Assembly: GCA_013816325.1 (NCBI GenBank)
Contig: JACDEP010000055.1
Location: 1 to 12,955 of the forward strand
Direction: 5' to 3'
DNA: 12,955 nucleotides
Source of the DNA: Methylotenera sp.
Lineage (GTDB): Bacteria > Pseudomonadota > Gammaproteobacteria > Burkholderiales > Methylophilaceae
This document shows positions 1-6,841 of this stretch, piece by piece (position 1 is the first letter of the stretch; each line of letters begins with the position of its first letter). The notes beneath the pieces were generated by a model that saw only the letters and a list, made by a program, of their open reading frames with translations, did no database searches and was not told the origin of the DNA. A program made the translations under genes and the position numbers.

Positions 1-34
1 CTGCTCGCCTTTATAAATCAATAAGATAACACTT

Positions 35-328
35 GTGAATTCGAAACAAATTAGCTACTTACGTGGTCTTGCACACACCTTAAACCCAGTTGTCATGATA
101 GGCAATAATGGCCTTACCGAGAGCGTGCTAAAAGAAATTGACATGAACCTTAACGCGCATGAACTCATTAAAATCAAGGTAATGGGTGATGATCGCGAAT
201 TACGCGGCCAAATGCTGGCGGAAATCTGCGCTAAATCCAATGCAATTGCTGTTCACCATATCGGTAAACAAATAGTGATTTACCGAAAATCTGTTGACAA
301 ACCAAAAATCGTTATACCGCAAAAGTAA
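35..328 (+). CDS. yhbY: YhbY-family RNA-binding protein (CRM domain)
   Basis: This 97-residue protein is a single CRM (CRS1/YhbY) RNA-binding domain, a small KH-like fold that binds pre-50S ribosomal particles and helps large-subunit assembly in the cytoplasm. The family signature is clear: LNPVVMIGNNGLTESVLKEID near residues 16-36 contains the GxxG-type loop, followed by HELIKIKV and a C-terminal strand GKQIVIYRK. The length matches the family. The start is a GTG; an in-frame stop at 14-16 leaves no ATG upstream, and the family N-terminus fits this start. No strong ribosome binding site is visible. A TATAAA at 12-17 could be a -10 box, but the -35 region would fall near or beyond the window edge. 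In relatives rlmE and ftsH usually lie divergently just outside on the left. The gene converges on the DUF4149 gene with 44 bases between them. Confidence 0.93.
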   Translation: MNSKQISYLRGLAHTLNPVVMIGNNGLTESVLKEIDMNLNAHELIKIKVMGDDRELRGQMLAEICAKSNAIAVHHIGKQIVIYRKSVDKPKIVIPQK

Positions 329-372
329 GCACCGTAATACATCCGACTGCTTTTCTATTTGGTTTTGTAACT

Positions 373-822
373 CTACGACCTAGCCCTTAGCACCAAGATG
401 AGCCCTAACAAGCATTCCACCAAGTAAGCAATACTTGCTACGCCGTGCCATGTACGGAAACGGCTGGCGAATACACTTTGCATGACATCACTGGGAAAGG
501 CACTGGCTTTTAATTGCGCTAACAAAGGCTGAATACCGAAATGGCCTGCTAATACAAGCAAGAGCATAAAAAATACTGCCCAGAAAAATCCTTGTTTCAG
601 CGCTGGTGTACCAAAGTTCAATAAGCGCTGTATAAGCAGATAGAAACCGGCAAATAATCCCACATAAGATACATAAGTAAATAATGTTCCGGCTATTTGA
701 CCCGCCAATTGTCTATCGTCTAGGATATGAAATAGGACATACGCAGTTGCTCCCGTAGTCCATAACGCACCTACCCACAAAGTAATTAGGATAAGCGCGA
801 ATTTATCTAAAAATTGATTCAT
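373..822 (-). CDS. DUF4149-family inner-membrane protein
   Basis: A 149-residue membrane protein with four hydrophobic segments at about residues 7-29, 41-65, 80-99 and 126-147. The sequence FRTWHGVASIAYLVE near residues 122-136 resembles the conserved RWHG-type segment of DUF4149 proteins, which are commonly encoded next to greA in betaproteobacteria. The function of the family is not known. It lies 79 bases downstream of greA on the same strand with no convincing terminator between them, so it is probably cotranscribed with greA. A purine-rich AGGA lies shortly before the ATG. There are no cysteine pairs or obvious catalytic motifs. A small membrane chaperone or transporter subunit cannot be excluded. 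Confidence 0.82.
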   Translation of the reverse strand: MNQFLDKFALILITLWVGALWTTGATAYVLFHILDDRQLAGQIAGTLFTYVSYVGLFAGFYLLIQRLLNFGTPALKQGFFWAVFFMLLLVLAGHFGIQPLLAQLKASAFPSDVMQSVFASRFRTWHGVASIAYLVECLLGLILVLRARS

Positions 823-901
823 TTCTATATCCTAAATATAGTCTATTAATATGGGTCTAAGTGTTATGTAATGTCAGTCTAGATGTCTTTTAACACGCTG
901 A

Positions 902-1384
902 CTAGATATATTGTACATCTAGGATTTCGTATTCTTTAACGCCGCCCGGGGCCATCACTTCAGCGACTTCACCTTCGGATTTACCAATTAAGCCGCGTGC
1001 GATAGGGGAACTCACGGAGATTTTACCGCCCTTGATATCAGCTTCATCGTCACCTACGATTTGGTAAATCTTGGTATCACCTGAATCTAAATCTTCAAAA
1101 CGTACGGTTGCACCAAATACTACACGGCCCTCAGCATTCAATGTCTGTGGGTCAATAATTTGTAGGTTAGATAACTTTGCTTCCAGCTCAGAAATACGGC
1201 CTTCAATAAAGCTCTGGCGCTCTTTGGCAGCTTCATATTCCGCATTTTCAGATAAATCGCCTTGAGCCCGCGCTTCTGCGATAGCCTGAATAATAGACGG
1301 CCTATCAACGCTACGTAAGCGTTGTAGCTCTTCCTTCATGAGTTCTGCACCACGTACGGTTACGGGTATTTGGGTAACTGCCAT
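902..1384 (-). CDS. greA: Transcription elongation factor GreA
   Basis: GreA enters the secondary channel of backtracked RNA polymerase and stimulates cleavage of the transcript 3' end so that elongation resumes. The 160-residue length is typical. The N-terminal coiled coil (about residues 12-75) carries the acidic tip ARAQGDLSENAEYEAAKERQ, with the catalytic pair Asp43 and Glu46. The C-terminal FKBP-like domain (about 80-160) contains VSSPIARGLIGKSEGEV and ends in the usual APGGVKEYEILDVQYI. A good ribosome binding site (AAGGAAAG) precedes the ATG at about 1390-1397. The gene lies between carB upstream and the DUF4149 gene downstream. A terminator-like hairpin sits just upstream of its ribosome binding site, so it is probably transcribed separately from carAB. 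Confidence 0.97.
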   Translation of the reverse strand: MAVTQIPVTVRGAELMKEELQRLRSVDRPSIIQAIAEARAQGDLSENAEYEAAKERQSFIEGRISELEAKLSNLQIIDPQTLNAEGRVVFGATVRFEDLDSGDTKIYQIVGDDEADIKGGKISVSSPIARGLIGKSEGEVAEVMAPGGVKEYEILDVQYI

Positions 1385-1400
1385 ACAACTTTCCTTATAC

Positions 1401-1434
1401 TAAAAAACAAAACCACACCTGAGAAGGCGTGGTT
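1401..1434 (-). terminator. Intrinsic-terminator hairpin between carB and greA, in the greA leader
   Basis: On the minus strand, AACCACGCCT pairs with AGGTGTGGTT around the tetraloop TCTC, giving a continuous 10-bp RNA stem with one G-U pair. A T-rich run (TTGTTTTTT) follows directly. This is a well-formed Rho-independent terminator. It starts 81 bases after the carB stop and its T-run ends 17 bases before the greA start codon, so it can end the carAB message, attenuate greA, or both. Confidence 0.72.
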
Positions 1435-1441
1435 GATAATG

Positions 1442-1447
1442 ATTATA
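1442..1447 (-). promoter_or_regulatory. Candidate greA promoter -10 box (TATAAT)
   Basis: A perfect TATAAT lies on the minus strand in the carB-greA gap. Initiation about 7 bases downstream would start the RNA at about 1435, immediately before the terminator hairpin. No convincing -35 hexamer is present at 16-18 bases: the sequence there is A/T only and does not resemble TTGACA. The region is AT-rich, so a chance match is possible. Confidence 0.35.
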
Positions 1448-1515
1448 TTACATGATTTTCTAAAATTTTATACCATCGCAAACCTGTAAGGGTTATTTAC
1501 TTATTATCGCAACGC

Positions 1516-4500
1516 TTAAATCAATTGCTTGTGCAAGTTCTGGAGAGATTCTACTTGTAATTCTTGCATGTGCGCCATCCCCATGCAAGCTGCTCTAGCC
1601 CCGGCAATCGTGGTGTAATAAGTCACTTTGTTCTGTAATGCAGTACGGCGTATTTCGTAAGAATCTGCCACAGCGCGCTTATCTTCCGTCACGTTCACGA
1701 TAAAGCTGATATCCCCATTCTTGATCATATCAACGATATGCGGACGGCCTTCAGCAACTTTATTGACTGACGCCACTTTCAATCCATTGGCGGTTAATGC
1801 AGCTGCAGTCCCTTTAGTCGCAACCAAGCTAAAACCTAATTGAACTAAGGCTTCTGCGATATCCACTACTTTTAGGTAATCTTCTTTACGCACGCTGATA
1901 AATGCCCTGCCATCTTTAGCTTTAGGCAGCTTTGTAGAAGCACCTAATTGCGATTTCAGAAAGGCCTCTGCAAATGTAGCGCCTAAGCCCATCACCTCGC
2001 CAGTTGATTTCATTTCAGGGCCTAGAATTGTATCTACCCCTGGGAATTTAATGAACGGGAATACCGCTTCTTTCACTGAGTAATAAGGCGGCACGATTTC
2101 ACGGGTAATCCCTTGCGATTTCAGGGAAGTACCGATCATGCAGCGCGCGGCTACTTTAGCGAGTTGCAAACCACAGGCTTTGGAAACGAATGGCACTGTA
2201 CGTGACGCACGCGGGTTAACCTCTAGCACGTAAACCGTTTCTCCTTGGATAGCAAACTGCACATTCATCAAGCCTACAACGCCCAATGCTCTGGCCATTT
2301 GCCTGGTTTGGTCTCGCAACTCATCTTGCAAGGCCGCAGATAGGCTATAAGGTGGCAATGAACAAGCTGAATCGCCCGAGTGCACACCAGCTTGCTCCAC
2401 ATGCTCCATGATGCCGCCGATAATCACATCGCCGGTATTATCACACAGCGCATCGACATCGACTTCTAAAGCATCATTCAGGAACCTATCCAGCAATACC
2501 GGTGATTCGTTCGATACTTTTACCGCTTCACGCATGTAGCGCTCAAGCTGTGATTGTTCCTGCACGATTTCCATCGCGCGACCGCCTAAAACATAAGAAG
2601 GTCTTACGACTAGTGGATAACCAATTTCTAAAGCTGCACGAAGCGCTTCTTCAGGCGTTCTGGCAGTACGATTAGGTGGTTGTTTTAAGCCCAATTGCTG
2701 CAGCATTTTCTGGAAGCGCTCACGGTCTTCTGCCATGTCAATCGCGTCCGGCGTAGTACCGATGATAGGTACACCCGCCTTTTCCAGTGCACGTGCAAGT
2801 TTTAGCGGCGTTTGGCCGCCATACTGCACAATCACGCCAACTGGTTTTTCTAGTGCAACGATTTCTAAAACGTCTTCTAACGTTACTGGCTCAAAATATA
2901 AGCGATCTGAGGTATCATAATCAGTAGAAACGGTTTCAGGGTTACAGTTCACCATAATGGTTTCATAACCATCTTCACGCATGGCAAATGCGGCATGTAC
3001 GCAACAGTAGTCAAACTCGATTCCTTGGCCGATACGATTCGGTCCACCGCCCAGCACCATGATTTTCTTGTTATTGGTTGGTGCCGCTTCGCATTCTTCT
3101 TCATACGTCGAGTACATATAAGCGGTATTAGTCGAGAATTCCGCTGCACAAGTATCTACGCGTTTGTAGACAGGGCGCACTTGCAAAGCCTGGCGATAAG
3201 CACGCACCGCGTGCTGGTCCGTATTCAATAATGTTGCTAAACGCCTGTCGGAGAAACCACTGCGTTTGAGCTTGAGTAAAGCCTGTTTGTCCAAGTCAGC
3301 AATCTGCTTGCCTTTAAGCGCTTGTTCGCGGTCGATCAAATCCTTAATTTGTACCAAGAACCAAGTATCGATTTTGGAATGATCGAATACTTGCTCAATC
3401 GTTAAACCCATACGGAAAGCATCGCCTACATACCAGATACGCTCTGGCCCAGGAACGCCAAGTTCTTTGGTAATCGTATCCATATCCGTGGTTTTTTCAT
3501 CAAGGCCATCTACGCCTACCTCCAGGCCGCGTAGCGCTTTCTGGAACGACTCCTGAAAAGTACGGCCAATCGCCATCACTTCTCCCACAGATTTCATTTG
3601 CGTGGTTAAACGTGAATCTGCTTGTGGAAACTTCTCAAACGCGAATCTTGGAATTTTTGTAACCACGTAATCAATCGATGGCTCGAAGGACGCTGGCGTA
3701 GCACCGCCTGTAATTTCGTTTCTAAGTTCATCCAGCGTAAAACCTACAGCCAATTTTGCTGCAACTTTAGCAATTGGGAAACCCGTAGCTTTAGAAGCCA
3801 AGGCTGATGAGCGTGATACGCGTGGGTTCATCTCTATAACGATCATGCGGCCATCATCAGGATTGATAGCGAATTGTACGTTAGAGCCACCAGTATCCAC
3901 GCCGATTTCCCGCAACACTGCCAAGCTGGCATTACGCATGATTTGGTATTCTTTGTCAGTCAATGTTTGCGCGGGTGCTACCGTGATGGAGTCACCGGTA
4001 TGCACACCCATCGGGTCCAGGTTCTCAATCGAGCAAATAATGATGCAGTTATCCGCTGAATCGCGCACCACTTCCATTTCGTACTCTTTCCAACCTAGCA
4101 ACGACTCCTCAATCAACAACTCGCTAGTCGGCGATGCATCTAGGCCGCGTTCACAAATCGCCATAAACTCTTCACGGTTATAAGCAATACCGCCACCGCT
4201 GCCGCCCATCGTAAATGACGGTCGTATAATGGCTGGATAACCAATCGCGCCTTGCACTTGCAGCGCCTCTTCCATGCTGTGCGCAATGGCGGAACGTGCA
4301 GAACCCAGACCGATTTTGGTCATGGCTTCCTTAAATTTTTGGCGGTCTTCTGCTTTATCAATCGCGTCTTTGGAAGCACCAATCAATTCAACATTATATT
4401 TTTTTAGTACACCGTGTTTATCCAGATCCAGCGCGCAATTCAACGCGGTTTGTCCGCCCATCGTTGGCAACAAAGCATCCGGGCGCTCTTTAGCAATGAT

Positions 4501-4728
4501 TTTTTCTACGATTTGCCAGGTAACCGGTTCAATGTACGTTGCATCCGCCATCTCGGGGTCGGTCATGATTGTGGCTGGATTGGAGTTTACTAAAATTACA
4601 CGGTAACCCTCTTCACGTAGCGCTTTACAGGCTTGAGCGCCAGAATAGTCAAATTCACAAGCTTGGCCAATCACAATTGGACCCGCACCTATGATGAGGA
4701 TGGATTTAATGTCAGTACGTTTTGCCAT
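1516..4728 (-). CDS. carB: Carbamoyl phosphate synthetase large subunit
   Basis: The large subunit uses ammonia channelled from CarA, bicarbonate and two ATP to make carbamoyl phosphate for pyrimidine and arginine synthesis. At 1070 residues it is full length. The N-terminal ATP-grasp half (about 1-400) opens with KSILIIGAGPIVIGQACEFDYSG and contains SFTMGGSGGG (171-180), GVHTGDSITVAPAQTL and EMNPRVSRSSALASKATG from residue 299. An oligomerisation segment (about 400-550) follows. The second ATP-grasp half (about 555-935) repeats the pattern with MVLGGGPNRIGQGIEFDYCC and EVNPRASRTVPFVSKACG. The C-terminal MGS-like allosteric domain (about 940-1070) retains ATKGTA, NKVAEGRPHI and RRTALQ, the region that binds UMP and ornithine in the enterobacterial enzyme. 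It lies 135 bases downstream of carA, a larger gap than usual, filled by a structured insert. No good ribosome binding site precedes the ATG. Confidence 0.98.
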   Translation of the reverse strand: MAKRTDIKSILIIGAGPIVIGQACEFDYSGAQACKALREEGYRVILVNSNPATIMTDPEMADATYIEPVTWQIVEKIIAKERPDALLPTMGGQTALNCALDLDKHGVLKKYNVELIGASKDAIDKAEDRQKFKEAMTKIGLGSARSAIAHSMEEALQVQGAIGYPAIIRPSFTMGGSGGGIAYNREEFMAICERGLDASPTSELLIEESLLGWKEYEMEVVRDSADNCIIICSIENLDPMGVHTGDSITVAPAQTLTDKEYQIMRNASLAVLREIGVDTGGSNVQFAINPDDGRMIVIEMNPRVSRSSALASKATGFPIAKVAAKLAVGFTLDELRNEITGGATPASFEPSIDYVVTKIPRFAFEKFPQADSRLTTQMKSVGEVMAIGRTFQESFQKALRGLEVGVDGLDEKTTDMDTITKELGVPGPERIWYVGDAFRMGLTIEQVFDHSKIDTWFLVQIKDLIDREQALKGKQIADLDKQALLKLKRSGFSDRRLATLLNTDQHAVRAYRQALQVRPVYKRVDTCAAEFSTNTAYMYSTYEEECEAAPTNNKKIMVLGGGPNRIGQGIEFDYCCVHAAFAMREDGYETIMVNCNPETVSTDYDTSDRLYFEPVTLEDVLEIVALEKPVGVIVQYGGQTPLKLARALEKAGVPIIGTTPDAIDMAEDRERFQKMLQQLGLKQPPNRTARTPEEALRAALEIGYPLVVRPSYVLGGRAMEIVQEQSQLERYMREAVKVSNESPVLLDRFLNDALEVDVDALCDNTGDVIIGGIMEHVEQAGVHSGDSACSLPPYSLSAALQDELRDQTRQMARALGVVGLMNVQFAIQGETVYVLEVNPRASRTVPFVSKACGLQLAKVAARCMIGTSLKSQGITREIVPPYYSVKEAVFPFIKFPGVDTILGPEMKSTGEVMGLGATFAEAFLKSQLGASTKLPKAKDGRAFISVRKEDYLKVVDIAEALVQLGFSLVATKGTAAALTANGLKVASVNKVAEGRPHIVDMIKNGDISFIVNVTEDKRAVADSYEIRRTALQNKVTYYTTIAGARAACMGMAHMQELQVESLQNLHKQLI

Positions 4729-4740
4729 ATTGAAAGCTAC

Positions 4741-4850
4741 TGCGCGTCTTTACTATTGCGTTCTCGCTTGCTCGCATCCTTGCTGTACTAGAAAAAGTAC
4801 TGCCTGCGTCGCTCACTCACTGCGGCCTTATATTAAAGCCGTCCGTCACG
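4741..4850. repeat. Structured repeat-like element between carA and carB
   Basis: The carA-carB gap holds about 110 bases unlike its surroundings. At the centre is an inverted repeat, GTACT (4785-4789), loop AGAAAA, AGTAC (4796-4800), extended by GC/GC pairs at 4782-4783 and 4802-4803 across a T-T mismatch. On the minus strand the flanks carry similar purine-rich blocks in direct orientation: GTGAGTGAGCGACGC before the hairpin and GCGAGCAAGCGAGAACGC after it. It is non-coding: neither carA nor carB extends into it. The design (GC-rich flanks around a short GTAC-type hairpin) is like interspersed intergenic repeats of betaproteobacteria. Copy number elsewhere cannot be seen from this window, so its status as a genomic repeat is inference. 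Confidence 0.45.
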
Positions 4851-4863
4851 CTTTTTTGTCGCG

Positions 4864-6012
4864 TTAAGCTACCTTTCTTTGTTTCATCAAATCAATAAAT
4901 CTGTCAAATAAATAACTCATTTCGGTCGGGCCAGGGCTTGCTTCCGGATGACCTTGAAAACTGTAAGCAGGTTGGTCAGTACGTGCGATACCTTGTAAGC
5001 TGCCATCGAACAAAGACACGTGTGTCGTTTTAATATTGGCTGGCAAGCTTGCTGCATCTACTGCAAAACCGTGGTTCTGGCTAGTGATATAGACGCGATT
5101 GTTTTCCGTATCTTGCACGGGATGATTAGCCCCGTGGTGACCGAATTTCATTTTGTGGGTTTTTGCACCGCTAGCCAAAGCTAAAAGTTGATGCCCCAAG
5201 CAGATACCAAAGGTCGGCATACCGGAATCTACAATAGTCTTAATCGCAGAAATCGCGTAATCACATGGCTCTGGATCGCCAGGGCCATTGGATAAGAACA
5301 CACCATCTGGCTTATAAGCTAGCGCTTCTGCCGCTGTTGCTTGCGCTGGCAGCACGGTGACTTTACAGCCGCGCGAAACCAGCATACGTAAAATGTTACG
5401 CTTAACACCGTAATCAAAAGCCACTACATGGTATTGCAGGGCAGGTGTATCAGCAAAGCCTTTACCCAACACCCACTCACCTTGCTCAAATTCATATGCT
5501 TCAGTGCAACTTACCACTTTAGCTAGATCCATGCCTGTTAAGCCTGGGAAGCCAGCGATAATTTCCCGTGCTTTCGCGATCGCTTTAACCTCATCAGCTT
5601 CACCTGCGACAATTGCGCCGGTTTGTGCGCCTTTTTCACGCAACGTCCTAGTGAGTTTACGTGTGTCGATTTCCGCAATTGCTACGATATTATTTGCTAT
5701 TAAATATTCCGGCAGCGATTGGGTATTCCTGAAATTACTATATGTCAGTGGCAGGTCACGAATAATCAAGCCACTTGCATATATCTGGCCGGATTCAACG
5801 TCTTCTAAATTCACGCCATAGTTACCAATGTGCGGATAAGTCAGCGTAACGATTTGCTTGCTATAAGATGGGTCGGTGAGGATTTCTTGGTAGCCAGTCA
5901 TTGAGGTATTAAATACTACCTCACCTACGGTACTGCCTGAAGCTCCAATTGAAATGCCACGAAACATAGTTCCATCTGCTAGTACGAGTATGGCGGGCAG
6001 GTTTTGTGGCAC
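4864..6012 (-). CDS. carA: Carbamoyl phosphate synthetase small subunit (glutaminase)
   Basis: CarA hydrolyses glutamine and passes ammonia to CarB. The N-terminal CarA domain contains VGEVVFNTSMTGYQEILTDPSY and the C-terminal class I glutamine amidotransferase domain contains VAFDYGVKRNILR, LSNGPGDP, the nucleophile loop FGICLGHQLLALASG, HGANHPV and the His-Glu pair of GHPEASPGP. Counted from this start, the catalytic residues are about Cys271, His355 and Glu357. I place the start at the GTG at 6010-6012 (382 residues). AAGGA lies 6 bases before it, and the N-terminus PQNLPAILVLADGT then matches the family. An in-frame ATG at 6031-6033 would add seven residues (389 in total) but has no ribosome binding site. 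The gene has its own promoter and a hairpin leader upstream. Confidence 0.96.
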   Translation of the reverse strand: MPQNLPAILVLADGTMFRGISIGASGSTVGEVVFNTSMTGYQEILTDPSYSKQIVTLTYPHIGNYGVNLEDVESGQIYASGLIIRDLPLTYSNFRNTQSLPEYLIANNIVAIAEIDTRKLTRTLREKGAQTGAIVAGEADEVKAIAKAREIIAGFPGLTGMDLAKVVSCTEAYEFEQGEWVLGKGFADTPALQYHVVAFDYGVKRNILRMLVSRGCKVTVLPAQATAAEALAYKPDGVFLSNGPGDPEPCDYAISAIKTIVDSGMPTFGICLGHQLLALASGAKTHKMKFGHHGANHPVQDTENNRVYITSQNHGFAVDAASLPANIKTTHVSLFDGSLQGIARTDQPAYSFQGHPEASPGPTEMSYLFDRFIDLMKQRKVA

Positions 6013-6017
6013 GATAA

Positions 6018-6023
6018 TTCCTT
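6018..6023 (-). promoter_or_regulatory. Ribosome binding site that decides the carA start
   Basis: The minus-strand sequence AAGGAA lies 5-6 bases before the GTG at 6010-6012 and inside the reading frame that begins at the ATG at 6031-6033. The upstream ATG is preceded only by TTTAGTTAACTT, which has no purine-rich site. This favours the GTG start. Confidence 0.6.
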
Positions 6024-6084
6024 GTTTTAACATAAGTTAACTAAATTTTTACTTTGTCCATCATGAACAGATGGCAGATATGCA

Positions 6085-6116
6085 AAACGGGAGGAGCTTG
6101 TATACTCTTCCCGTTT
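6085..6116 (-). promoter_or_regulatory. carA leader hairpin (possible attenuator or upstream terminator)
   Basis: On the minus strand AAACGGGAAGAG pairs with CTCCTCCCGTTT around an 8-base loop, giving 12 positions with one A-C mismatch. Only four T residues follow (GTTTTGC), so it is a weak intrinsic terminator at best. It begins about 6 bases after the predicted carA transcription start, placing it in the untranslated leader. The opposite strand would form the same stem with a G-U pair instead of the mismatch. Confidence 0.5.
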
Positions 6117-6128
6117 CAGAATTAACGA

Positions 6129-6157
6129 ATTATAGCGAAAAAATTGCGACTTATCAA
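6129..6157 (-). promoter_or_regulatory. carA promoter (sigma70-type)
   Basis: On the minus strand TTGATA (6152-6157) and TATAAT (6129-6134) are separated by exactly 17 bases. This is the best sigma70 consensus match noticed in the window. It lies between the yjdF stop codon and carA. The expected start is near 6122, giving a leader of roughly 110 bases to the GTG start, long enough to hold the hairpin at 6085-6116. Confidence 0.65.
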
Positions 6158-6170
6158 TGCCAACTGCAGG

Positions 6171-6803
6171 CTATCCGTCCTGCGAGGTGCGCATTCTACC
6201 AATTTGTTTATCTTGTTGTCTGGCTAGCAAAAGCTGTGCGATGATGGCACCTAATAAGGCTGTAAACATATCCCATTGAGTATCCCAGATATCACCTTGT
6301 GTACCTAAAAATGCATCTGCACCAGTACCGGAAATGATTGCAACCCACCACTCGATAAACTCATAACAGGCACTGATACTTAGGCAAATACAGGCCACAA
6401 TAAAGAATAACCAGCGTCCGCCCACCAGCGGAGACTGCTTCAGAAGGATTTCACGTGCAATAATAGCTGGCACGAAACCTTGGACGAAATGTCCCACTCG
6501 GTCGTAATAGTTACGTGACAGATCAAAAGTGTCGCGGAGCCAATTGAATAGCGGCACTTCAGCATAAGTATAATGTCCACCGATGAGCAAGATAATTGCG
6601 TGTAGCAATATCAGCACATAGACTAATCGTGTGAATTTAAGCTTGTTATAAGTGAAGATTAAGGCCGGTAGAGCGATCAAGGCAGGAAAGACCTCTAGCC
6701 ACCATGTCAGTCTGTCATGAGGAGCGATAGCAGACCAGATAAACACCACACTGAGAATGACCAACAGAATCAGGAAGAAACGACTACTAGCCTTTGTAAA
6801 CAT
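6171..6803 (-). CDS. yjdF: YjdF-like DUF2238 inner-membrane protein
   Basis: A polytopic membrane protein of about 210 residues with roughly six hydrophobic segments. It carries the marks of the DUF2238 (YjdF) family: DRVGHFVQGFVPAIIAREILL, the segment CYEFIEWW, and FLGTQGDIWDTQWDM with several acidic residues between membrane helices. Charged residues conserved in and between helices suggest a metal- or lipid-handling membrane enzyme or transporter, but the function is unknown. The start is uncertain: an ATG at 6801-6803 follows a TTG at 6807-6809 (two residues longer), and neither has a clear ribosome binding site. I chose the ATG. It begins 38 bases after the dapB stop and is probably the last gene of a bamE-dapB-yjdF unit. 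Its placement between dapB and carA is not part of the core arrangement I recall. Confidence 0.85.
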   Translation of the reverse strand: MFTKASSRFFLILLVILSVVFIWSAIAPHDRLTWWLEVFPALIALPALIFTYNKLKFTRLVYVLILLHAIILLIGGHYTYAEVPLFNWLRDTFDLSRNYYDRVGHFVQGFVPAIIAREILLKQSPLVGGRWLFFIVACICLSISACYEFIEWWVAIISGTGADAFLGTQGDIWDTQWDMFTALLGAIIAQLLLARQQDKQIGRMRTSQDG

Positions 6804-6841
6804 ATTCAAGAAGAATACTGATTCAAGAGAAATGCCCTAGC

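Noticed and set aside
3845..4183. Long plus-strand open frames opposite carB (also 4274-4606 and others).
   Set aside because: They are antisense shadows of a highly conserved carB frame, with no family resemblance.
4831..4857. Terminator-like hairpin with a T-run on the plus strand (AAAGC...GCTTTTTT) just after carA.
   Set aside because: The stem has a bulge and few pairs, and no plus-strand gene needs terminating here; in the carAB direction it is not a terminator.
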